Below are positions 52,646 through 64,000 of a DNA stretch of 64,000 bases, piece after piece; the stretch's first letter is position 1; each line of letters begins with the position of its first letter. The position numbers were made by a program, and so were the translations under genes. The notes below the pieces were generated by a model that did not search any database, was not told where the DNA came from, and saw only the letters and a program-made list of their open reading frames with translations. Origin of the DNA: Calliopum simillimum (taxonomy: Eukaryota; Arthropoda; Insecta; Diptera; Lauxaniidae); the NCBI GenBank assembly GCA_951812925.1, contig OX638371.1:112243124-112307123 (forward strand), in the 5' to 3' direction.

Positions 52646-54582
52646 TAACAGTAAATCATTTTTTTTTTAAATCGGAGTTTGTTAATGGAATAAAAAAAAG
52701 TTTACCGTTAGAAATATCATTTTGAAATAATAACAAATACTTAGTTTAATTTTTTATTATTTCCCTTTTAATTATCAACTACACATATTTTAAAGTTTTG
52801 GCTTGATTAAATAGAAATGTCAATAAATATTACATTTCATATGGAATTCGCATGTAAATATACTAAATATATCTTTAAAGAAAAGTAAGAATTAATCCAA
52901 TAAAAATAAATTCTTTTTTAATTGACATGTCTTTTATTTTGGCAGATAGATTACTGTAATTGGGCAATAGAGGATTTACTTTTAACATAATGACGTTTTG
53001 ATGCCATCAACCCATTTTCCCATGAAGATTTTTTTTTTTTTGTCCATGATAGGCTTTTTAAAAAAATTCAACTTAAATAGAACTACATGTCATGTATCCT
53101 CCATAACAAGTGAAAACATTTGCTCCGACCATTTTAAGTACTATGTTTGAGTATTTATTTTTGGTTTTTGGCATTATTTTTTGCTAAATTTAATAAAAAC
53201 TGTGCAAATATAGTAAAATTGCTTATGAAGTTAATTAAAAGTTTGGTTATAAACATACATGCTAAGATTTGTCTTTTGCCATGTAAGTAAAATATTTTTG
53301 ATTTCATGTATGTTCATCGAAGTATGGTTAAGCCAACTCAAGCTAAAAAAAAAATCAAAATGGCTGAATATAAATAACTTTGTTGTTGTTGCTTTGTAAT
53401 TTGAAGGGTGAATATTCAATTACATTGAGGTAAGATTCTTCCACATCTTTTTATGATTTGTTTTATTACAACAGCTAGGGATGTGCAGTTCATAATTAAG
53501 AAATTTGTGGTGGAAAATTTAAAAAATACATATTTAAATTTAAAAATACGTATTTAAGTTTTATGTTTATGATTAAAATCCTGGAAAATTCTTGTTTCGA
53601 GTTAGGTTGTTTTGTCAAAAGTCCACAGATATAATCCATATCATCGGGTTAAAACTAAAACTAGACATTTACACTTTTGGTGTTTTGAGAAAAACGCTTT
53701 TCATGCTTTTTTAAATTTCTTTTTTGTATGAGATTTTGAAGTTTTCTGATTTTTATTTTTTATGTAACAATGGCTGGGGACTATATTCAAAAAACCCAAC
53801 TAGACTGGGGCTTAGAACCATTTTTTTCTTCATGTTTTTGTAGAGTAACTGTGATACAGTCTGGTAATGTGATATACCAGCAAATTTTTTTGAATAAACA
53901 ACTCGACAAAGATTTTCTCGTCAACACATTCACAAGCAGAAAAAAAACGTGATGCTAGTTTATGAGAGCTCGCTTTTGCTTTTTTTTGCCTTCAGTGTGG
54001 AAATATCGATTTAGCGATGTATCGAAACTTTATTTATGTCTACTTTATGTTGGGTGAATGTACCTAACCATAAATCAATTGAGTTTTTTATTTGCTGAAG
54101 TGTGGTTTTATAAAATAACCTGATTGTTTCAAAACTGTAGGTCCATGTATGTCCTTTTGCAATACAAATTGCTTGACACGATGGTTTTTGGTCCAAACCT
54201 GAAATGCTTTTCTTTATCTTCAGCTTGTCTGTCCAAAATTTTCACATAAAATCCATAGTTTTTAAGAAAAACGAGCTAAAGCTTTGAAAAAGTGATTTTA
54301 CCAATATTTATCACTCCTATCCTGAAGTAAAAGCTCCTTAGCTACAGAAATTTTATAACGCGATGGCCTTTCGGCCATAAATGCAATTTGTTGGTCCAAA
54401 ATTTTATACCCGCCAATTTTATAAAGGAGTCTATTTTGCCTTTTTTCCATTTTGTTGAAATAGGTTTAGATTGGCTTCCGCTGAAGAACTCCAAAATCAT
54501 AATGTACTGCAAAACAGGCTATAATAGTCTGTTTCCACCGAACAGTGGCGCTAATTCAGAAAAATCTTGGGGGGCTAACCAT

Positions 54583-54642
54583 ATATGTGTCGTTAAATAT
54601 CAGAGAGGGACTTAGGTAGTTTTGATATTTAACGACACATAT
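54583..54642. repeat. Perfect 20-bp stem hairpin
   Basis: ATATGTGTCGTTAAATATCA is followed, after a 20-base loop, by its exact reverse complement. Confidence 0.9.
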
Positions 54643-54909
54643 CGATACATCCAACGTAAAAGTTGATAACTCAAGTTACCAACTTTTTACGGGACAGCGT
54701 TTTCGAAATCTGTATATTTGATTCTCTCTTGTGTCAAATTTTGGTACCTCTAGCTTGAAATTTGAAAGCCTAGAAGCTTTTTTTGAAGTCACAACCTAAA
54801 TTTATGTTATATAGGTTTTCATATAAAAAAAGTGTTAAAATACAAAAATGTTCATAACCAAACTACGGTTTTCGAGTTACCAACTTTTACGTTGGACGTA
54901 TCAATATGT
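54635..54909. mobile_element. 275-base MITE
   Basis: ACATATCGATACATCCAACG then TAAAAGTTG at the left recurs inverted as CAACTTTTACGTTGGACGTA then TCAATATGT at the right, with mismatches; AACTC.AGTTACCAAC blocks extend the pairing. Confidence 0.75.
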
Positions 54910-55070
54910 ACTATGTACATATTTCGAAATTAATACAAAATATATGAAATTTATTTTCCTTGGGGTGGGGGCTATTTTCAGATTTATTGACGTTAAATAT
55001 ATGATAAATGAGATCAGTTACGGCTAAATCACTTCATAAATCTTCGGTGGAAACGGGAGATTACTGTCCT

Positions 55071-55413
55071 CATAGCCTGTTCTCACAGAAAATTTACTTA
55101 GTGACTTGAAGCTATTTTCAGATTTATTTGATGTTAAATGATGAATGAGGTCAGTTACGGCTAAATCGCTTCATAAATTATAACAGCCTGTTTCCACCGG
55201 AGATTAATTTTGGGACTTCCGGCAATTTTCAGGTTTAGTTGACGTTTAGTGTACTTTAAAAGATTTCTTATCTTATTGTATTTACTATACTTAAATAAAT
55301 AAAAAAATAATAAAATAATACATGATAAATGAGGTGAGTTGCGGCTAAATCACTTAATTAATCTGCGGTGGAAATAGGCTATAAATCCGATTTTTAATTT
55401 TCGGTGGAAACAG
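55071..55413. mobile_element. Further GTTTCCACCG-family MITE copies in tandem
   Basis: A diverged copy at about 55073-55182, a fuller copy at about 55187-55382 interrupted by ~65 bases of AT-rich sequence (55252-55318), and a lone right end at about 55395-55413 (TTTTCGGTGGAAACAGGCTG). Confidence 0.65.
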
Positions 55414-56058
55414 GCTGTTATTGTTTGAGTGAAGTTTGGTTGGATTATTTCAAACAGGCTAATAAAAGGTGATCAAGAATATTTACACTTTTCTTTACCT
55501 GCCACTCCTCCATCTCTGCGTAAGTGATGAAAGGACAAAGTGAATATGCCCTGGGCTTAGGGTATAAAAGGGTAATGTATGGAAGTGTATCTGACTACCA
55601 GCGAATACTTTTCTACCAGTAAATGCCTTTACGCTGACTGCAATGCACTTTATATCTCACCCGTCCATATCTACCTTTCTTTAACTTGTAAGTCCATCGC
55701 TACCTTTATAATTGTATTATGGTGAAGACACTGATACAATTTTGGGATGGCAGCATTGGCAATTTATTCGCTGTCAAAACGTGTCAAAAAAGTGTCAAAA
55801 AAGTTGAAAGAAAGAAAGCTCTCAAATTCTCCCATTTCCCATTCTCATGATGTGTTAAAAAGTTAAAATCGAAGGAAAATTTTGTGCAAAATTTAATTTA
55901 TTTATTTATTAAAATAATAAAAGGTTAAAAGTAATAAAAAAGGCGGCAACAGTGCCGTTGCAAATTAAAAGCAGTAAAAATTAAAACTAAGGCAGCTGCT
56001 GTTCCATTGAAGTGGAACCATAGGAAAATAAAGGAGCTCGAGCTCGACATCTGTAAAA

Positions 56059-59000
56059 ATGGCTGGGCAAAAATTTCAGTACGATGAAAGTGGCGGAACA
56101 TTTTATTATTTTCTTTTATCATTCCTAGCGTTGGTACTGATTCCAACCACACTTTACTATTGGCCACGTAAAAAAAAAGAAGGTGAGTTCAAAATGACAC
56201 CGCGCTGATCTTAAGAAACTCTACCCAAAACAAAATATGTATTTTGGGTTGGGCTACTACACTATGAGCAAGCAGTATGAAAATTTAGGCAACCAATGTC
56301 CCAAAATGCATCAGCTGTTAATAAAAAATGTTTATTTGGACTTAAAATCCTAAAAAAAAAAAAATTATAATTTGTTGAAGGGAAATGGAAGGTAGCACAA
56401 ACAAAAGTATAGTCTAAGCGTGGTTCTTACTGTAATTCGTTACACAGCTCAGTTTTAAGCGGTGAAAGCTGCGCTAATGGTATTAAGAGAGAAAAATGTT
56501 ATCCAACTACTTTGAATCGGAGCAGAAAATAGAACGATGAAATACAATACAAATTTTCAGATTAATATGATCTGTATCTTATAACTACGTTAGTAAGAAA
56601 AGCTCGGGGAAACTGTGTTTCCCCCCCAAGTTAAACTCGTGGCAAATTCGATTTCAATAACATAAGTACGTAATACCGAACAAAAAAAAAAAAAAATGAA
56701 ATTAGATGGAAGATGGTTTTCCCACTTTTAAAACTTTAGCTAGGGCCCCTAAGTAAAGCTTACTGCAGTTTACTCTTATCGAAGCGGAAATTAAAAATAA
56801 AATGAATGTTTCATTGACACTTGTATCAACAAAAATCCACATGTTAATTATTTCTAGTAAATTTGTTTTAAGAGGCACTTCTGATTTTTCGTTAAAAAAG
56901 CTATTTTTTGAGTTCAGAGTTTCATTAATAAAAAAAAGAGTCTGTCTATACGGGGGGACTCGCGTTCGCGAAAACTCAATTAGCGTACGCGAAATCCAGT
57001 GAAGTTTTTTCCCCCGGGACGCAGCTTCGTTACAACAGTAATTTTACATAAAAGTAGAGGTAAGTGGGCGGCCTGCGGCCGCAGCTCAGGATTTAAACCC
57101 GTCAGACATCCAACACCGGCTTCGCGGCGGCCTTCGGCCACGGATCAGTACATAAATTAATCAAGTTCCCCGGGGGAAAAAACTTCACTGGATTTCGCGT
57201 ACGCTAATTGAGTAAATTGAGAGAGAGAGAGAGCTAATTGAGAGTTTTCGCGTACGCGAGTCCCCCCGTATAGACATTTCCTAAAAAAAATGCACCATTT
57301 CCCACACAAAATTTAAAAAATCCAATGATGCAATTTTATTTAGAAATGTTTCTCTATAGAACCAGCCAAGATAGAACCGATGTTTCCAATAATTCCAAGG
57401 TACATAAAACCTATACCAATCGATAGAGAATTTTCCCCTGAACAACAGATCAAAATGGGTCCTCGTAATTTTTCCGGGAATTTATGTAAATTGGGATTTT
57501 CCACATGAAGCGCACAGGTGAAAAATTTTGATGTTTCCGATTTTAGTCAAACAGCCATTCCATGCCTAGCGTCACAAGATCTGCCACGCCCCTTTTGATT
57601 TCGATTAAATATAGTGCATGGTTTCGTTTTATGCCTAATCTGATAGAAATGGCGAAAATAAAAATTTTGCGAATTTTTTTGAGAAGAAATTTTAAATTCT
57701 GACAAACCCTCCTCACACAATTGTCAATAACTTGGACATTTCCTAACCGATTTTCATGCTCAGACCACTTTTAGAAAGGTAATGAATTAGGCTTAATTTA
57801 CTACTATCTTAGTACTAAACAACGAAAAACGCTGTCTTACATATTTTCGACCTTTCAAGATCGACCTAAAAGAAGTCAAAACTACCTTTCACATGAGTCC
57901 AAAATTAAAATGGTACTTTTAATGGTTTAAGAGTAATGGTTTTTAAACATTATTATTCTACAAAATTTAAGTTTTTCTTAAGTTCTTAAGTTTTTGCATA
58001 CCAACCATAAACTTTCATCCATTGTCTGTAAGATATACGTTCCAGTTCGGTGTTTTCGATAGTTTCATAAAGATATTTTTCGAAGGCAGCTTAACCAGGA
58101 CATTCTTAGCATATTTTTAAATAAAATTTTTCATCTAGATTTATGCAAAGCAGAAACTGAATAAGTTCGTGATAAAAACTGGTTAAAGAAATTAGTTTTT
58201 TGTGTGACTCGCATATCAATTAAACATTTTAATGATATGTGCAAACGCAAACTGTATGGGTGCTCCAACGAAATTGGAAGGGGTGTGGAAAATCTTATCA
58301 CGCTAGGCATGGAATGGCTGAATATATACATGTCCAGGATCCAGATACAAAATATTTTCACAGTCTGGTTAATGAGCTAGGGGGCTTTAAAAACTTGATT
58401 CGAAGTAACGCATACCTGCAGATTAAGTCCTCTAGCTCGTTAACCAGTCTTTATACTGTGAAAATATTTTGTACGTGGACATAAAAAGTTATACCATAAC
58501 CAAATATTACTAAAATTGGAAACTCCACAACTTTTTACCTGTGTGCTTCACGTGGAAAACCTCAACCCATTTTTAAATCTTGTTCAGGGGAAAACTCGCT
58601 ATCGATTGGTATAGGTTTTATGTACCTTGGAATCATCAGAAATATCACATGTATAGCAAGTCTGACTGGTCCATTTAATAGACGTCATTAACGCTTTTCC
58701 TTAAATGTGATTTTTTTTGCCTTAAAACAATGAAACAAAGTTAATTAAAGATTTTACGTGACAAACTGATTAACTTATATTTTGCTATTGTATTTACGTA
58801 AAATATTTCTGTTACTACCATTTATATTGCATTTTCCATTGAAATTTAGCATTTTGCATTTAAGTTAACGATAAACTTAACTGCTTTACATAAATGGCTC
58901 AATTGTGAATTCGAAATGCGAATAAATAATGCAAGATGTGACAAATTTAAAACTTTTGGTTGACATTTTATGGCAATATTTTTGAAATCCATCAGGGTTT

Positions 59001-62000
59001 CCCACTTTACCGGTTTCTCTAAAAGCTGTATTCGGATTTTTCGATGGCTATATGCCATTGATTACATATATTACTATCTAAGGATTAAAAAAAAAATTGA
59101 GGTGTCGCGAAAGTAAACTTAACCCGAATTTATCAATGATACGGGGTTACGGGTGTTGAAAACCTGTGTGAAAATACAATACCAAATCGACCAATAGTAG
59201 ATGTTGATACATTTGTCGAGAAGGACTCGCCCAATTTCAATTATAAGCACCTAGCACTTCAAAAGAAACAAGAAATACAACGTCGTTTGGAAAATCTTTT
59301 TTTTTTAACCTTAAATGCAAAAATCAAATGGAAAAAGCAGGGCTGGATTGTCGTTTTTTTGGCGAAAATTTGAAGAAAAAAAAAGTATCCCTGCTGGAAG
59401 TATAATTTGCATTCTCAAAATATTTACAAGAAGGGAATATATTTTTGAGAAAAAATTTCTCGATAAATTCATGACAAAGTCCGATATCATATGAATATTA
59501 ACCATTTCTATACATATTTTTCTTTCCACAGATCCAAACAGACTTAAAGAAGAATGCCAATGCTCCGATTGTTTAAAGAAGAAAACTATTCTTGCTTCAG
59601 CCGAACCTTACCGCGCTGTCAAATCGTTCTTTATTAAAATATCCCTTATTATGGGATGGGCGTTGCTTGTTTTCCTCGCATATCGCGTTTCACAATTCGA
59701 TTACGAAATGGCTAGCTTTGATCCGTTTGAAATTTTAAAAATTGAACCCACAGCTTCTATGGCCGAAATTAAAAAGGCATATTATACGCTATCTAAGGTA
59801 ATGCATCCTGATAAGGAAACTGGTGACGAGAAAGCTTTTATGATGATTTCAAAGGCCTATCAAGCGCTTACTGATAAAGTTGCAAAGGAAAATTACGAAA
59901 AATATGGCAATCCAGACGGTCCAGGCGCCATGTCATTTGGAATTGCATTACCTTCATGGATTGTCGAGAAAGAAAACTCCGTTTGGGTGTTGGGTTTGTA
60001 TGGTCTAGTTTTCATGGTTGCCTTGCCTTCTGTGGTAGGTATGTGGTGGTATCGTTCTATACGCTTTTCTGGTGACAAAGTGCTGTTGGACACTTCGCAA
60101 ATGTATTTTTACTTTATTCACAAGACGCCACACATGCTAATGAAGCGTGCTTTAATGGTTTTAGCTGCTAGTTTAGAGTTCGATAAACGCCACAATTCCC
60201 AGGTTGTAGAGCGACAGTCAGATAATGAGGAAGTCCCTGCGGTAAATAATAATAAAAAAAACATTTAATTTTTATTTAAAAATAAAAAGAACATTTTCAT
60301 TCACAGTTAATACGTCAGTTACCAAACTTAAATGAAAAATGCAAAGAGCATCCATTGTGCCGAATGTACTCAATTAAGGCAAGGGCCATACTGCATGCTC
60401 ATTTGACACGTATCCCTCTTAATGCAGAAACTCTTGAGAAGGATCGACAATTTATTGTTAAAAAGTGCCCATATTTGGTTCAAGAAATGGTTTCTTGTGT
60501 ACATCAACTTGTAATGCTTGCATACGCCAGAAGAGGTAAATTTATGAACATAAAATTACAAGTGGAGTAATTCTATATTAAAAAATAAAATATTATTAGT
60601 ACCACGATTGCCAAGCATAGAGACTATTGAGAACTGCATGAAAATGTCGCCTATGATAATTCAAGCGTTATGGGACTTCAAATCACCATTATTGCAGTTG
60701 CCTCATCTAACTGAGGATCATCTTTACTTTATGAATAAAAAGCGCCACATAAAGAACTTGCAACAATTCGCGCAACTAAAACCCGAAGAAAGCCGCCAAC
60801 TGCTAAAAAGTTTATCGGACTTTGAATATGAGAACGTTATGAAGGTTTTAGGGAAGATGCCGTTGATTGATTTTGCGATTCGATGTGAAGGTAAAAATTA
60901 TGAAAAACTTTACTTAATCAATATTCAATTAATAAATACATCAAAACATCATAATAATAATAAAAAATAATACTGTGCCAGATAGTAATTTCATTTCTTT
61001 AATTTATTTGTTCCGTAGTTATTGATGATGAAAACACTAATGTGGTTACAGCTGGAGCCATCGTTACAGTAACTGTTACTTTGGTGCGAAAAGACATGAA
61101 GACTTTGTTCGGAGATACAAAGGCTCCCGAAAAACAAGGCATTAAGTGTGTATAAACTTTAGTGTTGTGTATTTTTTTATTATTTTTATATATATATGTA
61201 TCGTTTTTCGTTATTTAGAGACGATGAGGAACAAGGTAATGGTGAAGAAGATGGTGATGCTCCAGCGGCTGCTGCTCCCGTTAAGAAAGCATCAGCTTGG
61301 GCTAAACCAAAGAAGGGTAAAGGTGGAAAGGGAGGTAAGAAACCAGTAAATCAAAAGAAGAGAGCACCTGCGCCTCCACCAAAAGCTGCTGTTAATGCTG
61401 CATCAACTGCGGACACCCAACAGACCTCCGATGCAGACTCTGACGCTGATGCCAGTGATATTGATGACAAGGACTCTGCGTCCGTAAGCGGCGAGGAAGA
61501 AGATAAAAATAAAAATTCGTCTCTAGATGATGACGATGATGAAGAGTGGGAAAAACTTCAAGCCAAATTAAATAAACGCGAAAAGTTGGAAGGTAAATCT
61601 CGTATTTCACATGCAGTTCACTGTCCCTACTTCCCAGAGGTTAAGCAAGAATATTGGTGGACATATATATGCGATAGAAAATCACGCACATTGCTTACTG
61701 CGCCCTTCCATGTGACCAATTTGGTTGAGCGAGAAGAAATTCAACTGAAATTCACAGCGCCCAGATGGCCTGGCGTTTACACATTTACAGTGTGCTTGCG
61801 TTCAGGTATGATATTACTTAACACTTAATTCCTCGTAAATTGTTAAAGAATAAAAAATAATTTTGCATAGATTCCTATCTGGGCATGGATCAACAACAAG
61901 AGCTTAAATTGGATGTAAAGAAGGCTCCAGCCCCACCAACAGATCACCCGCAATGGGACCTGAGCGAATCGGAGCCTGAAAACAACGATCAACAGGAAAA

Positions 62001-62049
62001 TTTGAGTGACTTCACGACTGACACCTCAGATGAGGAAGACGACGAGTAA
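56059..62049 (+). CDS. Sec63: Sec63, ER translocon J-domain protein
   Basis: Seven exons: 56059-56182, 59532-60241, 60307-60535, 60600-60890, 61019-61145, 61219-61805, 61871-62049. Phases join to 748 residues; human SEC63 has 760. The start MAGQKFQYDESGGTFYYFLL is the conserved N terminus. Membrane segments lie at about 15-36, 71-90 and 192-214. Between the second and third is a lumenal J domain with the HPD motif (~133-135), which stimulates BiP ATPase during translocation. Two Sec63/Brl regions follow, separated by a Lys-rich then acidic stretch (KKGKGGKGGKK; DADASDIDDKDS), and an acidic C-terminal tail. Intron 1 (3.35 kb) is filled with mobile elements; the other introns are 60-130 bases. 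No defect seen. Confidence 0.95.
56944..57275. mobile_element. GC-rich foldback element
   Basis: GTCTATACGGGGGGACTCGC, GAAAACTC, AATTAGCGTACGCGAAATCC and AGTGAAGTTTTTTCCCCCGG pair with the inverted right half. The right arm has about 30 extra bases with a (GA)n run (57211-57240). The loop holds two short GC palindromes (GGCCTGCGGCCGC, GGCGGCCTTCGGCC). Strikingly GC-rich against the surrounding intron. Confidence 0.8.
57378..58650. mobile_element. 1.27-kb element with ~180-base inverted ends
   Basis: Left arm 57378-57585 (ATTCCAAGGTACATAAAACC, TATACCAATCGATAG, GAAGCGCACAGGTGAAAAA, ATTCCATGCCTAGCGT) recurs inverted in the right arm, 58300-58650. The right arm is interrupted by another MITE. 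The interior is AT-rich and non-coding. Confidence 0.75.
58331..58482. mobile_element. 152-base MITE nested in the right arm
   Basis: TGTCC, ACAAAATATTTTCACAGT, CTGGTTAA.GAGCTAG pair with CTAGCTCGTTAACCAG, ACTGTGAAAATATTTTGT and GGACA. It splits the arm sequence GAATGGCTG ... ACTAAAATTGGAAAC that is continuous in the left arm. Confidence 0.75.
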
Positions 62050-62420
62050 CTGTCAGAATTATTTTCACTTATTTAACTAAAAAATTGAAGTTTTTTTACA
62101 TCTACTATTATTTTGTGTGCAAGTGTCAGTAAAGATGAAGATTCATTAAATTAAGAGAATACACAACAAATTGTAAGAAATTAATTTACGGTTTAAAAAA
62201 AAAAAAATGAATGCGTTTTTACTAGTTTTGTAATAAAAATAATTTTTATTATGTTAAATGTTTAATACAATTAATTATTGCTATTGACGACTTGAAAGTC
62301 AATAAAAACTAATAGCTTATTTTATTTGTCACATTAACTTTTAAACTTGAAAACAATTTTAAAAGTTCAAAAGTATAAAAAAAACATTTTGCAAATTGTT
62401 GTAAGCAGCATTTTCAGATT
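62050..62420. other. Sec63 3' UTR and convergent gene's 3' end
   Basis: AATAAA at 62301-62306 is a candidate Sec63 polyadenylation signal. AT-rich, otherwise featureless. Confidence 0.5.
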
Positions 62421-62564
62421 TTAATTGGAAGCTGCCATTTTTTCACTTTCAATAAGGCTCTCGGTTAGTGTTTGTGGTTCCTTCTTTTGTTGAGTTTCTA
62501 AATCACTTGGTTGAACGGCTTCGACTGAGCTTGAACTTTCTTCTACAATTGTTGTTTTAATCAC
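62421..62564 (-). CDS. Last exon of an unidentified minus-strand gene (partial)
   Basis: After an acceptor (TATTAG on the minus strand, AG at 62566-62565), 47 codons run to a TAA at 62423-62421: VIKTTIVEESSSSVEAVQPS, ETQQKKEPQTL, ESEKMAASN. The Ser/Glu/Gln-rich composition looks like a disordered C-terminal tail. The upstream exons were not found in the next 1.4 kb, so they are probably beyond the window. I do not recognise the protein; the reading frame phase is assumed. Confidence 0.4.
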   Translation of the reverse strand: MIKTTIVEESSSSVEAVQPSDLETQQKKEPQTLTESLIESEKMAASN

Positions 62565-64000
62565 CTAATATCATTAAAAACATTCAAACATGAAATTATT
62601 TTATTTAAAAAAAAGGACGCACTGATTTACAAAATTTTTAGCTTATGGAAAAGTATGGATTTTGTTCCTCGCGATACCCTTTACATTTGTGGGCGGACGT
62701 ATGCGGGCTTGGGGGCGAAAGTTGTATGTTTCCTTACTCTTATATAGAGAGTGAGGATTTCTAAAAATTATTGATTGTCTGCTTAAGTAACATTTGAACC
62801 AAACCTTAGCCATCTGTGTTAAATCGTTTCAGTGATATGACTTTTTCTGTTACATAGTGGCACCGTCCATTTTACCGACCTGTTTCCTGCTACTCATTGA
62901 TACTAATGCACACATACATACCAAACAAAATGATTTAATCATTAGTTCCCAGCTCGTGTGAATGGATGTACAATTTTTGAACCTTTTCATTGAAAAGAAC
63001 TGTCCAAACGGAATGTTTGAAAAAATTCTCAGGTGGGCAACCTGCTTTAGACACAAAGTTAGTGGTAACGGTCAAGCAACTATTTGAGCAATATCCCAAC
63101 ATTTCAGTGTGAGACCTCGAAATCTACTATAAAAAGAATAAGACGGAGTAACGTTAAAATAAAAAATTAGAAGAAAATTATGTAATCCGGCAAATGCCCA
63201 GAGGTGAGGTGAGGCATTGGGTTCTAATAAAAACGGATTTTTGAAAGAGAAAAATAAAATCCCTTTAACAATTCAAAATCTGTATACAGGGTGTTTTACA
63301 TAAGGTTACAAAGCTTCTGGGAGGTGATAGAGAAGGGGTCTAAAATGTACCCCTGAGGAGTTATAGGGCTAAAACTGATTTCGACTTGTTTTAGGAACAA
63401 AAATTTCTTGGGTCAACCTAGCGTTTTAGAGAACTTTTTTTATTGGAAACTAATTGTATGAAATTTCTAAGAGTGTATTTGGTTTAGAGGATTCAGAAGG
63501 ATATAGCCATCGGAAGATCGAGATTAGCTTTATGAAAACCAGTATAAATTCCGAATCCCTTAATCCTTTCAATAATTTTGGTGTCTTATGAAAGGTATTT
63601 TGGAATTGTCTACAAAATTGGTGCACAAAAGTTTTGAATCTGTATGTTCCATAATCTGGCTGTTTCTGCAACAGAAGTTTTTTCAGTTTTTTTTTTTTTT
63701 TCACCCAAGAGTTTGTTTTTTTCGTGTTTTCTACGCTTTTCATGACTTTTTACATCTTAGTGGAAAAAAAATTTTTCACCCAAAGATCCTCCCGTGGATG
63801 TCGGAAGCAAAAATTAAAAAAAAAATTTCTGAAAATATTTTTCAGACATGGATGAGATTTGGTATATGTATTAAGTGTATCGGGACAAATAATGTCCAAG
63901 GAAAAAATGGGCGGTGCCACGCCCTTAAAAAAATGTCATATCTCTGCAACTATTCCGGAAACTGGTAGCATTTTATAAAAAACGAAAAAAATTGTATTCT
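62565..64000. other. Right flank, repeats, no gene seen
   Basis: Probably an intron of the gene ending at 62421. 63480-63660 is a member of the ATCGGAAGATCG repeat family. Near 63905 GGGCGGTGCCACGCCC starts a unit of the family at 38810. A possible mobile-element start, TACAGGGTGTTTTACATAAG, is at 63285. Confidence 0.35.
63480..63660 (+). repeat. Dispersed repeat family member
   Basis: ATATAGCCATCGGAAGATCG, TTTATGAAAACCAGTATAA, CTTATGAAAGGTATTTTGG, ACAAAATTGGTGCACAAAAG follow the order seen in the 21660 and 22521 copies. Confidence 0.6.

Larger units (their letters stand above)
54521..55060. mobile_element. GTTTCCACCG-family MITE split by an insertion
   Basis: TAGTCTGTTTCCACCGAA at 54525 is a family start; its continuation (GGCTATTTTCAGATTTATTG to CTTCGGTGGAAAC) is at 54967-55055. 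About 420 bases between them include the hairpin 54583-54642 and the MITE 54635-54909. The insert begins CAGTGGCG, a common hAT-type start, but no matching end is evident. Confidence 0.55.
52587..56058. other. velo 3' UTR and intergenic region before Sec63
   Basis: AATAAA at 52640-52645 is a likely velo polyadenylation signal. 53555-53635 is an end of the 44693 element family. 54520-55413 holds MITEs. 55555-55575 contains GGGTATAAAAGGG, TATA-like but without a gene attached. 55740-56058 is the Sec63 promoter/5' UTR. The rest is AT-rich. Confidence 0.45.
56183..59531 (+). other. Sec63 intron 1, repeat-rich
   Basis: Contains elements at 56944-57275 and 57378-58650, and at about 58955-59055 a minus-strand fragment of the ATCGGAAGATCGGGAT repeat family. 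56190-56940 and 59060-59530 are AT-rich with nothing recognised. Confidence 0.5.

Noticed and set aside
55555..55575. TATA-box promoter at GGGTATAAAAGGG
   Set aside because: No supported transcript or reading frame follows; Sec63 starts 500 bases later from a different context.
63285..63310. Complete mariner-like element starting TACAGGGTGTTTT
   Set aside because: No matching inverted end was found within the window.

Overview
The window is AT-rich genomic DNA from an insect, most likely a higher (brachyceran) fly. Four protein-coding loci resemble fly orthologues, with short introns at the gene ends and long, repeat-filled introns elsewhere. The retrotransposons (a copia that appears to be primed by initiator tRNA-Met, and a BEL/Pao) and the density of small inverted-repeat elements also fit a fly. 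I cannot name the species; a tephritid-like fly is a guess.

Host genes. Sbds (784-1601, +) encodes the ribosome-maturation protein. An IST1 homologue (3048-6365, -, six coding exons) ends tail-to-tail with Sbds and encodes an ESCRT-III-associated protein with a C-terminal MIT-interacting motif. velo (coding 36934-52586, +, eleven coding exons, probable 5' exon near 31.7-31.96 kb) encodes a glutamine-rich SENP6/7-type SUMO protease with an intact His-Asp-Cys triad; a possible internal promoter and short first exon lie at 50011-50023. Sec63 (56059-62049, +, seven exons) encodes the J-domain partner of the ER translocon. The last exon of an unidentified minus-strand gene is at 62421-62564.

Between IST1 and velo lie about 25 kb of nested mobile DNA. 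An 8.7-kb element with ~685-bp terminal inverted repeats and a GATAAAG target duplication (7026-15760) carries a second, 1.5-kb palindromic element in its left arm (7545-9034) and an intact copia element in its interior (9990-14788, identical LTRs). Then come an hAT-like non-autonomous element, several palindromic MITEs, a decayed Merlin-type transposase, a decayed GRIM-19/ND-B16.6-like fragment, and an intact BEL/Pao element (23110-29770, identical LTRs) in a TTG-repeat tract. A Tc1-like transposase remnant runs off the left edge.

The long introns of velo and Sec63 are mosaics of foldback elements and MITEs, many nested. The most unusual signal is in the two nested inverted-repeat elements at 7-16 kb: the arms of both carry tRNA-like modules with A box, B box and a downstream T-run, arranged like RNA polymerase III type-2 genes. 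All calls are from reading the sequence; no database search or folding program was run.
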